Source: Aurantiacibacter sp. MUD61 (GTDB lineage: Bacteria > Pseudomonadota > Alphaproteobacteria > Sphingomonadales > Sphingomonadaceae). Taken from it: a DNA stretch of 64,000 bases. The stretch lies in the NCBI RefSeq assembly GCF_027912455.1, contig NZ_CP115446.1:457501-521500 (forward strand), read 5' to 3'. The translations under genes were made by a program, and so were the position numbers. This document shows positions 19,354 through 28,172 of this stretch, in pieces. Numbering within the stretch: the stretch's first letter is position 1; each line of letters starts with the position of its first letter. Below the pieces are notes generated by a model that had not been told where the DNA came from, did not search any database, and saw nothing but the letters and a program-made list of their open reading frames with translations.

Positions 19354-20780
19354 TTGGTATCCCATGCTTTGCGAAGGCCGATCAGTTCGGCCAAATAGCC
19401 CCACACGCACACCGGCTGCATCAGCAGGCTGTAGGCAAGCGCATAAAAGAAAAAGCCGCCGCGATTGCGCCGTACTTTCAATCCCTCACGCCGGTAAACG
19501 CGCGACTGGATGCGGAAGATGATGCCGTTCCAAAGCACGGTCAGCGGAAGGACCGCGATGGTGAGCGGCCCGGCGATGTAGAAATAGCCGAAACACGCAA
19601 TCACCAGCCCGGGAATGAAGACCAGCGTGTAGACCAGATCGAGCGGCAGGAAGCAGACGTTCCACCAGATAAACAGCGTAGACATGCGGCGCTGGAACAG
19701 CAGCTGCCAATGCGCCTTGAACGCTTCCATAAGCCCGCGCGACCAGCGCTTTCGCTGCAAGGCGAACTGCCGGATCGTGTCAGGCACGTTGGTGAAGACC
19801 AGCGCATCGTCGGCATAGCCAATGCGATAGCCGCGCTTCAGCAACGCCCATGACAGGACGATGTCCTCGCCCACGCATTCAGGCCAACCGCCCACCTGCT
19901 CGAGCGATTTGCGGCGGTAAATGCTGAAAGCCCCCTGCGCCACCAGCGTGCCATGATACATGCCCTGCATCCGCTTGATCGAAGCGATGCCGTGGAAATA
20001 GTCCCACTCCTGCGCCTTGCAGATGAGATTGCGGCGCGAATTGCGCACCATCACGGCTCCGGCAATCGCCTGCGTATCGGGCGGATCGGAATGCAGCCGC
20101 TCGACGATCTTGCGAAGACCATCGCGCTTCACCCATGAATCGCCATCGATGGTGACGATAAGATCGTGACTGGCCGCTGCCAGACCATCGTTCAGCACTG
20201 CCGACTTGCCGCGGTTGACCTGGAAATCGAGCACCCTGACCGTCATGCCTTCGGGAAATTCCAGTTCGTCAATCGCGGCATTGGCCAAGGCGACCGTCTC
20301 ATCCTTTGAGCCATCGTTCAGCACGAAGACTTCGAGCAGTCCGGGATATTCCTGCCGCGAAAGACTGGTGAGCGTATCGCGGATCGCCGCCGCCTCATTA
20401 TAGGCCGCAACCAGAATGGTGACACCGGGATAGGTGCCCAGCATCCTGCGGCTCGGCTTCCTGTCGAAGAGGAGCGAGGACAGCAGGAAGGCGTTCATGA
20501 AGCCGGGGACGTAGGCGATGAAAGTGATCGCGATGACCGCAAAGGCCATTGTAGTGACGCTCGCCAAGTCACGGACCCAGTTAACCGAAAGCCAGACGCT
20601 GAACGCCGTCCAGGCGCACGCCAGAAAACAGGTGAGCAGGAATTTGTACTTGAGAGGCAGGTAGAAACGGCTGCGCTGCTCCGGCGGTTCAGGCGCAAGT
20701 TCGGGCAGAGCGACATCGCTCGCCTCCACGGAAATCTCTTCCGCGTAGCTTTCCGCTTCCCTGGAGGCCTGCATGTCCAT
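19350..20780 (-). CDS. PgaC-like membrane glycosyltransferase (GT2 synthase)
   Basis: A processive GT2 synthase of about 476 residues. Two N-terminal helices lead to a cytoplasmic GT domain with VAAYNE, DGSKDE, DGD (TIDGDSW), a GED motif (ECVGEDIVLSW) and QRKRW (the Q/RxxRW of processive enzymes), then further helices. This set is shared by poly-beta-1,6-GlcNAc, cellulose and hyaluronan synthases, and the PgaC/HmsR type looks closest. Start is set at ATG 20780 behind GGAGGG; ATG 20801 and 20774 are alternatives. Its last codon overlaps the start of the beta-barrel gene. No pgaB deacetylase or pgaD is adjacent, so the polymer is not certain. Confidence 0.82.
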   Translation of the reverse strand: MDMQASREAESYAEEISVEASDVALPELAPEPPEQRSRFYLPLKYKFLLTCFLACAWTAFSVWLSVNWVRDLASVTTMAFAVIAITFIAYVPGFMNAFLLSSLLFDRKPSRRMLGTYPGVTILVAAYNEAAAIRDTLTSLSRQEYPGLLEVFVLNDGSKDETVALANAAIDELEFPEGMTVRVLDFQVNRGKSAVLNDGLAAASHDLIVTIDGDSWVKRDGLRKIVERLHSDPPDTQAIAGAVMVRNSRRNLICKAQEWDYFHGIASIKRMQGMYHGTLVAQGAFSIYRRKSLEQVGGWPECVGEDIVLSWALLKRGYRIGYADDALVFTNVPDTIRQFALQRKRWSRGLMEAFKAHWQLLFQRRMSTLFIWWNVCFLPLDLVYTLVFIPGLVIACFGYFYIAGPLTIAVLPLTVLWNGIIFRIQSRVYRREGLKVRRNRGGFFFYALAYSLLMQPVCVWGYLAELIGLRKAWDTK

Positions 20781-20845
20781 GCGCCCTCCATGGACAAACA
20801 TGGATAGCGATTGCTGAGCAGCGCCCTACGCAGTCCTACCTAGGT

Positions 20846-21631
20846 TTAGCCGCGCCAGAGCTCCGGCAGGGGCAAGTCGGCGCGGTTCGGATCATTGGGC
20901 TTATCGAGAGGATGCGGAAACGGACCAGCCGGTTCGCCATCGCGCAGCCTGTCCCGCCGCAGCAGGGTAAATTCAATCACGCGCGGCACGGTGATATTGC
21001 CGCGCTTCACCACTCCGCCGTAATTATTGGGATGCGCATGCACGAGAGCAAAATGCTCGAGCAGCCGCGCGAACATAGCGGACAGCACGGTAAATCCTTC
21101 GCGATCCAGCAGCCGGTCCAGATGGTGCGCTTCGAGCACGATTATGCGAAACCGGCGCAGCACTTCATCGGGGGCATTGAGCAGGACAGGCACTTCGGCG
21201 CCTTCGATGTCCATCTGGAGGATCAGATCATCGTCGCCCGGTGCATGGCCGTCGACCCATCGTTCCAGTGTCGTGAGAGTATCGCTTTCGACGACGCCGA
21301 GATATTTGCGCAGGAATGTGCCGCCCGGAAGATCCGCCGGCATTGCCTCGACCGAGGCATCGGCGAGATGCGAGATGATGCCTCTTTCCGCGCAATCAGC
21401 CTCGAACGTCGCGCGATCATCCACGCCGGGTGAGAAGCAGGCCGTAATGCCTTCCAGATCGTCGGGCACGAGATAGCCGCCATCCCCATCGGCACCCATG
21501 CGGATGAGGTCATGCCCGCTGCCCACCGGGCGCAGTCGATTGATGAGCGCGCGCAGAGCCTCCTGATCGGAGGGCATGCCGATGGAAATACCAAGATTGG
21601 CGAAAAGAGAGGCTAGTGCGTGCTTCAGCAT
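20846..21631 (-). CDS. FkbM family methyltransferase
   Basis: A 261-residue protein with SAM-dependent methyltransferase features of the FkbM type (Methyltransf_21): the DGGYLVPDDL glycine-rich start, the acidic motif LQMDIEGAEVPVL and the VLEAHHLD strand. FkbM proteins O-methylate sugars or polyketides. It lies upstream of the PgaC-like synthase with a 40-65 bp gap, same strand, which would fit methylation of an exopolysaccharide, but this is inference. Ssb lies just upstream, also on the minus strand. Confidence 0.75.
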   Translation of the reverse strand: MLKHALASLFANLGISIGMPSDQEALRALINRLRPVGSGHDLIRMGADGDGGYLVPDDLEGITACFSPGVDDRATFEADCAERGIISHLADASVEAMPADLPGGTFLRKYLGVVESDTLTTLERWVDGHAPGDDDLILQMDIEGAEVPVLLNAPDEVLRRFRIIVLEAHHLDRLLDREGFTVLSAMFARLLEHFALVHAHPNNYGGVVKRGNITVPRVIEFTLLRRDRLRDGEPAGPFPHPLDKPNDPNRADLPLPELWRG

Positions 21632-21656
21632 GGCCGGTCAGCCTGCCGCGCCCGCC

Positions 21657-22208
21657 TCAGAACGGAATATCGTCGTCCAGATCGTCATAGTTGGAGCCGC
21701 CACCGCCCGATGAGCTGCCACCGCCAGAGCCTCCGCCCTGATCCCAGCCGCCCGGAGCGCCGCCAGCATTGCCGCGATCGCCGTAACCGGCACCGCCGCC
21801 GCCTCCGCCGCCAAAGCCGCCTCGCTGGCCACCACCGCCACCGCCGCCACCTTCGCCGCGCCCATCGAGGCCCGTCAGCGTGCCGGAATAGGGACGCACC
21901 ACGACTTCGGTCGAATAGCGGTCATTGCCCTGCTGATCCTGCCACTTACGCGTCTCCAGCTGGCCTTCGACATAGACCTTGCTGCCCTTGCGCAGATATT
22001 GCTCAGCGTAGTTTGCAGCGCCTTCCTGAAAGATGGCGACCGTGTGCCACTGCGTGCGTTCCTGCCGCTCACCCGAGTTGCGGTCCTTCCACGATTCACT
22101 GGTGGCGACGCGCAAATTGCACACCTTCCCGCCATTCTGAAAAGAGCGCACTTCCGGGTCAGCACCCAGATTGCCGATAAGCATCACTTTGTTGAGGCTG
22201 CCCGCCAT
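21657..22208 (-). CDS. ssb: Single-stranded DNA-binding protein
   Basis: A 183-residue SSB: an OB-fold domain over the first 110 residues ([21 protein letters not shown], then WHTVAIF and [15 protein letters not shown]), a long glycine-rich linker, and the acidic tip DDDIPF that binds partner proteins. It protects single-stranded DNA in replication, repair and recombination. Length and parts match the family. The nearest neighbours are an FkbM methyltransferase and feoB, with no functional link evident. Confidence 0.97.
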   Translation of the reverse strand: MAGSLNKVMLIGNLGADPEVRSFQNGGKVCNLRVATSESWKDRNSGERQERTQWHTVAIFQEGAANYAEQYLRKGSKVYVEGQLETRKWQDQQGNDRYSTEVVVRPYSGTLTGLDGRGEGGGGGGGGQRGGFGGGGGGGAGYGDRGNAGGAPGGWDQGGGSGGGSSSGGGGSNYDDLDDDIPF

Positions 22209-22310
22209 GATTGTCGATTCCTTGTCTGTTCAAGGGACAGGCTTATCGAAGGGTCCGCTGAGTCGCCACCCCCACTCGGGCGGTGTGTCCACAGCGGATG
22301 CGATTATTCG

Positions 22311-24158
22311 CTACAATCCGAGACCGACAGCCGCCCAATAGGTGAGGCCCGCGAAGACATAGGCGAGCGCAAACAGATAACCCACCATCACCATGGGCCA
22401 TTTCCAGCCATTGGTCTCACGCCGCGCGACAGCAATGGTCGAGAGGCATTGCGGCGCAAAGACGAACCACGCGAGGAAGGCGAGTGCGGTGGGCAAACTC
22501 CAGCGCGCAGAAATCTGATCGCGCAGCGCGTTTTCGGTTTCTTCCTCATCGTCGGAATCCACCGCATACGTCGTGGCGAGCGAGGCGACGGCGACTTCGC
22601 GCGCGGCCATGGCGGGCACCAGCGCCAGAGTCATCTCGCGCTGGAATCCGATCGGCTCGAATGCGGGCTGCATGAAGCTCGCAATTTGTCCTGCGGCAGA
22701 GGCATCGAGCTGGCTTTCGCCCGGCTCCGCCTTGGGGAAGGTAAGCAGCAGCCATAGGATCACGGTCGCTGCAAAGATGATCGTACCAGCGCGGCGCAGG
22801 AATACCCACGCGCGCTGCCACAGTCCGATCAGCACATCGCGTAGCGGAGGCAGCTGGTACTTTGGCATTTCCATGATGAAGCCAGAAGCCGCGCCCTTGG
22901 TCGCCGTCCGGCGCAGCACGAGTGCAACGACCATCGCCCCGATGATCCCGGCGATATACAGGCCGAAGAGGACGAGCCCCTGCAATCCGATACCTGGACC
23001 CACGGCGGTCGACGGAATAACCGCCGCAATAATGACGGTATAAACCGGCAAGCGCGCCGAACAGGTCATCAGCGGGGCGATCAGGATCGTCGTCAGCCGG
23101 TCCTTAGGATCGGCGATAGACCGGGTCGCCATGATGCCGGGAATAGCGCAGGCGAAACTGGAAAGCAGCGGGATGAAGCTGCGCCCCGACAGGCCCACAT
23201 AGGCCATCAGCCGGTCCATAATGAAGGCGGCGCGCGCCATATATCCCGATTGCTCCATCACCAGGATGAAGGCGAACAGGATGATGATCTGCGGCAGGAA
23301 TACGACGACCGAGCCGACCCCGGCGATCACGCCTTCAGTCAGGAAATCGCGTATGAAGCTCTCGCCCATTGAGGAAGTGACGAGCGCCGAAGCGCCTTCT
23401 GCCAGCCCTTCAATCGCCCCGATCAGCGGGTCGGCCCATGCGAACACAGCCTGAAAGACGACGAAAAGCAGAGCGAACAGAATGATCGGGCCAAGCCATG
23501 GGTGCAGCAACACCTTGTCGAGGTTCGCATACAGCTTACGCTCCCGGCTTTCTGAAAGGATCGCCGCCTTGGCAATGTTGCGCGCCGCGAGCCGCTGTTC
23601 CGGCATGGAAAGACTGGCCACCTGATGGCGAGTGGAAAGATCCTGATGGTTCGCCGATTCCATCGCCTCGGCCAGTGTATCGAGGCCCTTCTTGCGCACC
23701 GCGATTGTCGGAACGACCGGCACACCCAGAGCATCGGAAAGAGCGGCTGGATCGAGTGTCAGCCCGTCACGCTCGGCCAGATCGACCATGTTGAGCGCTA
23801 CCACTGTCGGCACGCCCAGAGAAATGATTTCCTGCGCAAAAACCAGGTGCTGCTCCAGATTGGCCGCATCCATCACGATAACCAGCAATTCGGGCTGCGC
23901 TTCGCCGGGGAACTCCCCTTGCACGACTTGGCGCGTGACTTCTTCATCGGGGCTCGCCGCATCGAGCGAGTATGAGCCCGGCAAATCGATCAACTCAAGC
24001 GGCTGCCCATCGGGCATCATCATCCGGCCCGCTTTCCGCTCAACCGTGACGCCCGGATAGTTGGCGATCTTCTGGCGCGCACCGGTCAGCGCGTTGAACA
24101 GCGCGGTCTTGCCAGCGTTCGGATTGCCGACCAGCGCGGCGGTGCGAAGGCGCGTCAT
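22311..24158 (-). CDS. feoB: Ferrous iron transporter FeoB
   Basis: A 615-residue Fe2+ transporter. The N-terminal G domain has GNPNAGKT (residues 11-18), the DLPGSYS switch, and the NMVD GTP-specificity motif. About ten membrane helices with Gate motifs follow (for example ELVTEG-like FLTEGVIAGVGSVVVFLPQI and PLMTCSARLPVY). It is shorter than E. coli FeoB (773 residues), and no separate C-terminal soluble part is seen; sphingomonad FeoB is usually of this length. It overlaps feoA by 4 bp. Iron regulation through a Fur-box-like sequence upstream of feoA is likely. Confidence 0.97.
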   Translation of the reverse strand: MTRLRTAALVGNPNAGKTALFNALTGARQKIANYPGVTVERKAGRMMMPDGQPLELIDLPGSYSLDAASPDEEVTRQVVQGEFPGEAQPELLVIVMDAANLEQHLVFAQEIISLGVPTVVALNMVDLAERDGLTLDPAALSDALGVPVVPTIAVRKKGLDTLAEAMESANHQDLSTRHQVASLSMPEQRLAARNIAKAAILSESRERKLYANLDKVLLHPWLGPIILFALLFVVFQAVFAWADPLIGAIEGLAEGASALVTSSMGESFIRDFLTEGVIAGVGSVVVFLPQIIILFAFILVMEQSGYMARAAFIMDRLMAYVGLSGRSFIPLLSSFACAIPGIMATRSIADPKDRLTTILIAPLMTCSARLPVYTVIIAAVIPSTAVGPGIGLQGLVLFGLYIAGIIGAMVVALVLRRTATKGAASGFIMEMPKYQLPPLRDVLIGLWQRAWVFLRRAGTIIFAATVILWLLLTFPKAEPGESQLDASAAGQIASFMQPAFEPIGFQREMTLALVPAMAAREVAVASLATTYAVDSDDEEETENALRDQISARWSLPTALAFLAWFVFAPQCLSTIAVARRETNGWKWPMVMVGYLFALAYVFAGLTYWAAVGLGL

Positions 24159-24448
24159 AGCGATTTCACCAGAATAGCCTTGGCGTGTGCTCGCCTGATT
24201 GCCACCGTCGTCCGGCCGATCACCAGCGCGATCGGATCACGTCCGAAGAATACGCCGCGATGCGCGACGGCCACCCGCGTTCCCACATCGAGCCCGAGAG
24301 CGCGCAGGCGCTTTGCCTCATCGGGCGCGAGCGCGCCCCAGTTGACGGAGAGGATTTCCGCCCGTGCGCGCGGCGCGAGGCTATCAAGCGTAGCGGTGTC
24401 TGATGGTCTGGTTTCGGTCACGGCGCAGGCCGTGCCAGAGCGCCCCAT
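24155..24448 (-). CDS. feoA: Ferrous iron transport accessory protein FeoA
   Basis: A 97-residue SH3-like protein of the FeoA family (LAPDEAKRLRALGLDVGTRVAVAHRGVFFGRDPIALVIGRTTVAIRRAHAKAILV). It acts in the cytoplasm with FeoB. The start is set at ATG 24448 (MGRSGTACAVTE); an upstream TTG at 24457 is less likely and would overlap the operator-like sequence. It overlaps feoB by 4 bp and so is translationally coupled. FeoC is not found. Confidence 0.93.
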   Translation of the reverse strand: MGRSGTACAVTETRPSDTATLDSLAPRARAEILSVNWGALAPDEAKRLRALGLDVGTRVAVAHRGVFFGRDPIALVIGRTTVAIRRAHAKAILVKSL

Positions 24449-24450
24449 TA

Positions 24451-24469
24451 ATTGCAACTAATTCTCATT
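24451..24469 (-). promoter_or_regulatory. Fur-box-like operator upstream of feoAB
   Basis: On the minus strand the 19 bases AATGAGAATTAGTTGCAAT lie just before the feoA start. They fit the core of the Fur 7-1-7 motif (TGATAATnATTATCA) with 10 of 14 defined bases, the first half being 6 of 7. Position directly upstream of feoA is right for iron repression. The region overlaps the 3' side of the COQ9-like gene intergenic space. Confidence 0.6.
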
Positions 24470-24493
24470 AGTGTTTCTCGGGATGGGTCGCGA

Positions 24494-25168
24494 TCAGTTC
24501 TGCGGATAGCGCAATCGGCCAAGAAAACGCGCGATATCGAAATGCTCACGGTCGCCGCCAAGCCACTTTGCCTTGGCCTTTTCGAATTTCATCACGCCTT
24601 CGATCCGGCGATCGAGGAAGGCTGCGGTTTCCGCCTTGTCCTCGCTTTCATCGCTCTTCCAGACGGCGAGAGTCGCTGCATAGATCGACGCGAGAATCGC
24701 GCGCTTAGTGTAGTGATTGTAGTCAGTCGCCGTATCGCCGGCCAAGCGCCACATCTTGTCCGCCGATGACCAGCCCTGCTTGAGCGCGGTAGGAGCGTTC
24801 TGCGGTTGGGCCTGAATGGCCATGGCGCGCGACAGCGATTCTTCGAGGCCTTCGATGGCTTCAAGCCTGAACCATACCAGCGAGCGAATGCGTTCGCGGA
24901 TCGGCATATTGTCGAGCCCACCGTCAGCAAATGCGTCTTCCATCTTTTGGTCGATGGATGCGACCCACGCGTCGATCATGTCCATCGCACGGCCGCTCAG
25001 CCCTTTGGCCGGGAAAGCCAGTCGCGCCACATCCGGATCGACGTCCTGCGCCTCAGCCGCCACTGTCAGCGCAGCATCGCTCCAGCCGTCGAACATCGCT
25101 GCCAGAGCAATTTCCGGCGCGAGCGCGACGCGCAATTCATCCAGAGTCAGGTCGTCATTATCAGCCAT
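24494..25168 (-). CDS. COQ9 family protein
   Basis: A 224-residue protein of the COQ9 family, which in mitochondria binds lipid and hands ubiquinone precursors to the hydroxylase COQ7. The TetR-like alpha-helical core (RIRSLVWFRLEAIEG, ADKMWRLAGDTATDYNHYTKRAILASIYAATLAVWKSD) is clear. It should take part in ubiquinone biosynthesis at the inner membrane. Its ATG overlaps the stop of the ankyrin gene by one base (TGATG), so they are co-translated. The feoAB genes follow 45 bp downstream and may be partly read through. Confidence 0.88.
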   Translation of the reverse strand: MADNDDLTLDELRVALAPEIALAAMFDGWSDAALTVAAEAQDVDPDVARLAFPAKGLSGRAMDMIDAWVASIDQKMEDAFADGGLDNMPIRERIRSLVWFRLEAIEGLEESLSRAMAIQAQPQNAPTALKQGWSSADKMWRLAGDTATDYNHYTKRAILASIYAATLAVWKSDESEDKAETAAFLDRRIEGVMKFEKAKAKWLGGDREHFDIARFLGRLRYPQN

Positions 25169-25791
25169 CAGAATGCCGGACCGTAAGTCTCGCCCTCGCC
25201 CTCAGCACTAGCATCCTGCTCATTGGCTTCAAGGACCATGAGGATGCGCGGTGGCACACCTCTTTCGCGGGCATAATCGCGGGCGCTGCGCCCGGTATTG
25301 TCGGTGAGGTCAGGATTGGCGCCCGCTTCCAGCAAAACCTCGATCAATTCGACATTCCGGGAGTGAATGGCCGCAATCAGCGGCGTCTCGCCCGCCTGAT
25401 TGGCGACGTCCACGCGCGCCCCGCGACGCACGAGAACTTCGATCGCTTCCAGAAAGCCTATTTCGCTCGCTGCGATTAGCGGGGTGCGGCCGCGATTATC
25501 TGCAACATTCGGATTGGCACCTTCCTGCAGAAGCCACCGTGTCCACGTAATATCCCGGCGCGCGACCACGACATGAAGCGCGGTCTCTCCACTGGTGAGA
25601 TCGCGCGTATTGATTATCGTGCTGCCCGGTTCGTTGAGCATTTCGGTGGCTTCGGTGCCATTGCGATCGCGCACCGCTTCAAGGAACTGGTAGCCATCCG
25701 AATAAAACTGCGCCTGCGCCGGCACGGCGAGCGCAAAAGCGCTGCCTGCGGCAAAAATCGTCAAAATTGTGCGAAGAGCCGCTCGGGCCAC
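25168..25791 (-). CDS. Secreted ankyrin-repeat protein
   Basis: A 207-residue protein with a signal peptide (cut after AQA-Q near residue 28) and about four to five ankyrin repeats (GETALHVVVARRDITWTRWLLQEGANPNV, then DNRGRTPLIAASE..., QAGETPLIAAIHSRN...VLLEAGANPDL, DNTGRSARDYAR). It should form a periplasmic protein-binding scaffold. The acidic tail is EANEQDASAEGEGETYGPAF. It is coupled to the COQ9 gene, but a link to ubiquinone synthesis is not established. Confidence 0.85.
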   Translation of the reverse strand: MARAALRTILTIFAAGSAFALAVPAQAQFYSDGYQFLEAVRDRNGTEATEMLNEPGSTIINTRDLTSGETALHVVVARRDITWTRWLLQEGANPNVADNRGRTPLIAASEIGFLEAIEVLVRRGARVDVANQAGETPLIAAIHSRNVELIEVLLEAGANPDLTDNTGRSARDYARERGVPPRILMVLEANEQDASAEGEGETYGPAF

Positions 25792-25884
25792 CCCAACCTC
25801 CTGTTCGAATTGTGCGCAAAAGCCTGCCCACGGGCCAGACTTTACCTTGCCTGCGCTGCGTTAGCAGAGCATGAACCATTCGTC

Positions 25885-26487
25885 ATGTCTGCTTGGTGCA
25901 AATCTCTTAAAACACTCGCAGCGCTCAGCGCCACCGTGACTTTGGTCGCGTGTGGCAATGGGGAGCCGCAAACCCCTCCGCCATTGTACGATTCCGCTGT
26001 CGTCGGCGGTTTCGATCTGGTTGATAGCGCGGGCAACCCGGTTACCGATGCCGATTTCGAAGGCCGGTATCAGATGGTCTATTTCGGCTATGCCTATTGC
26101 CCCGATGTCTGCCCCTTCGATGTGGCGCGCATGGTGCAGGGTTACGAGCAATTCGCTGAGGCCAATCCCGATCTGGCAGAGGACATCCAGCCGATTTTCA
26201 TCACCGTCGATCCGGAGCGCGATACGCCGGAAGTAATTGCCGAATTCACGGCGAATTTCTCCGACGATCTGATCGGGCTGACCGGTTCGCCCGAAGCCAT
26301 CGAGGAGGCGGCAGCGAACTACTTTGCCTATTACAGCAAGATGGAGCCCAATGCCGAAGGTGGCTATCTGATGGATCATTCGCGATCGGGCTATCTGGTC
26401 GACCAAGAAGGCCAGCCAATGGCCCTGCTGCCGGTCGAACAATCAGCCGACGCCGTCGCTGCGGAACTTGAGAAATGGGTGCGCTGA
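25885..26487 (+). CDS. SCO1/SenC copper chaperone for cytochrome oxidase
   Basis: A 200-residue thioredoxin-fold lipoprotein: signal ending in TLVAC (Cys 23), the copper-binding CPDVC (Cys 72 and 76) and the distal His 165 (MDHSRSGY). SCO proteins deliver copper to the CuA site of cytochrome c oxidase at the periplasmic face of the inner membrane. I chose ATG 25885; the frame stays open upstream through the antisense of the ankyrin gene. Its last 13 bp overlap the YcgN-like gene, so SCO, YcgN and YgjP-like genes form one operon. Confidence 0.92.
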   Translation: MSAWCKSLKTLAALSATVTLVACGNGEPQTPPPLYDSAVVGGFDLVDSAGNPVTDADFEGRYQMVYFGYAYCPDVCPFDVARMVQGYEQFAEANPDLAEDIQPIFITVDPERDTPEVIAEFTANFSDDLIGLTGSPEAIEEAAANYFAYYSKMEPNAEGGYLMDHSRSGYLVDQEGQPMALLPVEQSADAVAAELEKWVR

Positions 26488-26918
26488 GAGAGCGATTTTG
26501 GGAATTGCCGCTCGATGCGCTGACGCGTGAAGAGTGGGAAGCGCTGTGCGATGGCTGCGGGCGCTGTTGCCTGCACAAGCTGGAAGATGACGATACTGGC
26601 GAGATCCACGAAACCAATGTCGCCTGCAAACTGCTCGACACCGGCACCGCGCGTTGCATGGATTATCGCCACCGCAAGGCCTTCGTCCCTGATTGCCTGC
26701 GCCTGACGCCCAAACTGGTGCAGCAGGTGCGCTGGCTTCCCAAGACATGCGCCTATAAATTGCGTGCCGAAGGCGATCCCCTGCCCGATTGGCATTACCT
26801 TCTCAGCGGCAGCCGCGATGCCATGCTGGAAGCGGGCGCCTGTGTTGCCGGTCGCTGCGTCAGCGAGACGGTGGCGGGCGATCTGGAGCACCATCTGACC
26901 GATTGGGACGAATCGTGA
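26475..26918 (+). CDS. YcgN family cysteine-cluster protein
   Basis: A 147-residue protein of the YcgN/UPF0260 (CxxCxxCC zinc/iron-chelating) family. The CDGCGRCCLHKLEDDDTGEIHETNVACKLLD segment holds the cysteine cluster, with further cysteines in TARCMDYR and PDCLRLTP. Function is unknown; the family is soluble and cytoplasmic. The gene overlaps the SCO gene by 13 bp and its stop overlaps the GTG start of the next gene (GTGA). Confidence 0.9.
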   Translation: MGALRERFWELPLDALTREEWEALCDGCGRCCLHKLEDDDTGEIHETNVACKLLDTGTARCMDYRHRKAFVPDCLRLTPKLVQQVRWLPKTCAYKLRAEGDPLPDWHYLLSGSRDAMLEAGACVAGRCVSETVAGDLEHHLTDWDES

Positions 26919-27649
26919 TCGACTGGCTGCGCAAGGATATGCAGAACCCAAGTGTCGAGATCGACGGCACCCACTTGCCTATCGCCATTCGCCGCCATGC
27001 TCGCGCCAAGCGGCTGACCATGCGGCTCGCGCCGGATGGCAGCGAAGTGCGCATCACCCTTCCGCGCTGGGGCAGAACGCTGGATGCCATTACCTTCGCC
27101 AATGCCCGCAAACCCTGGATCGCGCGCCAGATTTGCAAAGTGCCCGCCAAACTTGAAATCGCGCCGGGTGCTGATGTGCCCTATCGCGGCGGGACTTTAC
27201 TGCTGAACTGGCAGGCGGGGGGCAGTCGCAAAGTGCTCCATAAGGACGGCACGCTCCATGTCGGCGGGCCGCAGGACCGGCTCGCCGGGCGCGTCCAGCG
27301 ATGGCTGGAAGCCGAAGCGCTCCGGCTCACCGGTGAGGACCTCGCCCATTACTGCAGCCGCGCAGATCTCCCCGTCTCGCAATTGCGGCTATCGCGCGCA
27401 AAGCGGCGCTGGGGTTCATGCTCCGGGGAGAGTCGCAATGGGCGCTGCATTCGCATCAATTGGCGATTGGTGATGGCACCTGACCATGTGCGCCAATCGG
27501 TAGTGGCGCATGAAGTGGCGCATCTCGTGCATTTCGATCATTCGCCCGCCTTTCACGGCCTTCTGGGCGAAATCTTCGATGGTGACATCAGCGAGGCGGA
27601 TGCGTGGCTGAAAACCGAAGGGCGCAGCCTCTATGCTGTGTTCAGCTGA
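26915..27649 (+). CDS. YgjP-like metallopeptidase (DUF45/SprT-like)
   Basis: A 244-residue protein of the YgjP/DUF45 family with the zinc motif HEVAH (residues 199-203) in VVAHEVAHLVHFDHSPAFH and the conserved WGSC (RRWGSCSGES) segment. It is a predicted cytoplasmic metallohydrolase. The start is GTG 26915, which overlaps the YcgN-like stop codon; ATG 26939 is an alternative that would drop eight residues. It is the last gene of the SCO-YcgN-YgjP unit, and I see no reason to tie it to cytochrome oxidase assembly beyond that. Confidence 0.85.
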   Translation: MIDWLRKDMQNPSVEIDGTHLPIAIRRHARAKRLTMRLAPDGSEVRITLPRWGRTLDAITFANARKPWIARQICKVPAKLEIAPGADVPYRGGTLLLNWQAGGSRKVLHKDGTLHVGGPQDRLAGRVQRWLEAEALRLTGEDLAHYCSRADLPVSQLRLSRAKRRWGSCSGESRNGRCIRINWRLVMAPDHVRQSVVAHEVAHLVHFDHSPAFHGLLGEIFDGDISEADAWLKTEGRSLYAVFS

Positions 27650-27704
27650 GCACTTGTAAAGCGCAGGCTGGCTAAAGCCGCAAAGGCCACCTATCTGTGC
27701 AGCC

Positions 27705-28172
27705 ATGAAGGGTTTTTTCCGCCGTGTTTCGCCCAAGCGGGCTGTGGGTGATTTCGCCGAACGGTGGCGTCAGCCAACGCCGCATCGCTGGCAAATCCTT
27801 GGTGTCGCCTGTGCTGCCACATTCTGCCTGTTCTTTCTCCTCATCCCCGAAGGTGAGAAAGCCCCGCTGCCGCGCCCAGAGCTCGTGTACATCTCTACAT
27901 TTGCAGACGATCGGACCGATGCAGAAATCATCGCATCCAACTGTGCCAATCAGGAATTGCAGGATGCGATCGATGCGCGGCTCGCCGAACGCGCGGAACT
28001 GCGCCGCGAGATGTATCGCGCGTTGGGACGGGCAACTTTCATCGACGTCGATGAGATGGAAGCCGAAATTGAAGCCGAGCGCGAGGCCAGGGGCGAAGTA
28101 GACGAAGGGCCGAGCGAGGAAGATCTGGCTTTGAGCATCGAGGAATATTGCGCGCGTGCTACGGAAGGCTGA
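27705..28172 (+). CDS. Single-pass membrane protein with acidic helical domain
   Basis: A 155-residue protein of unknown function: a basic N terminus, one membrane segment (WQILGVACAATFCLFFLLIP, residues 28-47), then a hydrophilic and likely coiled-coil region (DAIDARLAERAELRREMYRALGRATFIDVDEMEAEIEAEREARGE). Two cysteines lie in the outer part (ASNCANQE and IEEYCARAT). It overlaps the start of ribD by 17 bp, which suggests co-translation with the riboflavin genes but no known role in them. Confidence 0.7.
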   Translation: MKGFFRRVSPKRAVGDFAERWRQPTPHRWQILGVACAATFCLFFLLIPEGEKAPLPRPELVYISTFADDRTDAEIIASNCANQELQDAIDARLAERAELRREMYRALGRATFIDVDEMEAEIEAEREARGEVDEGPSEEDLALSIEEYCARATEG

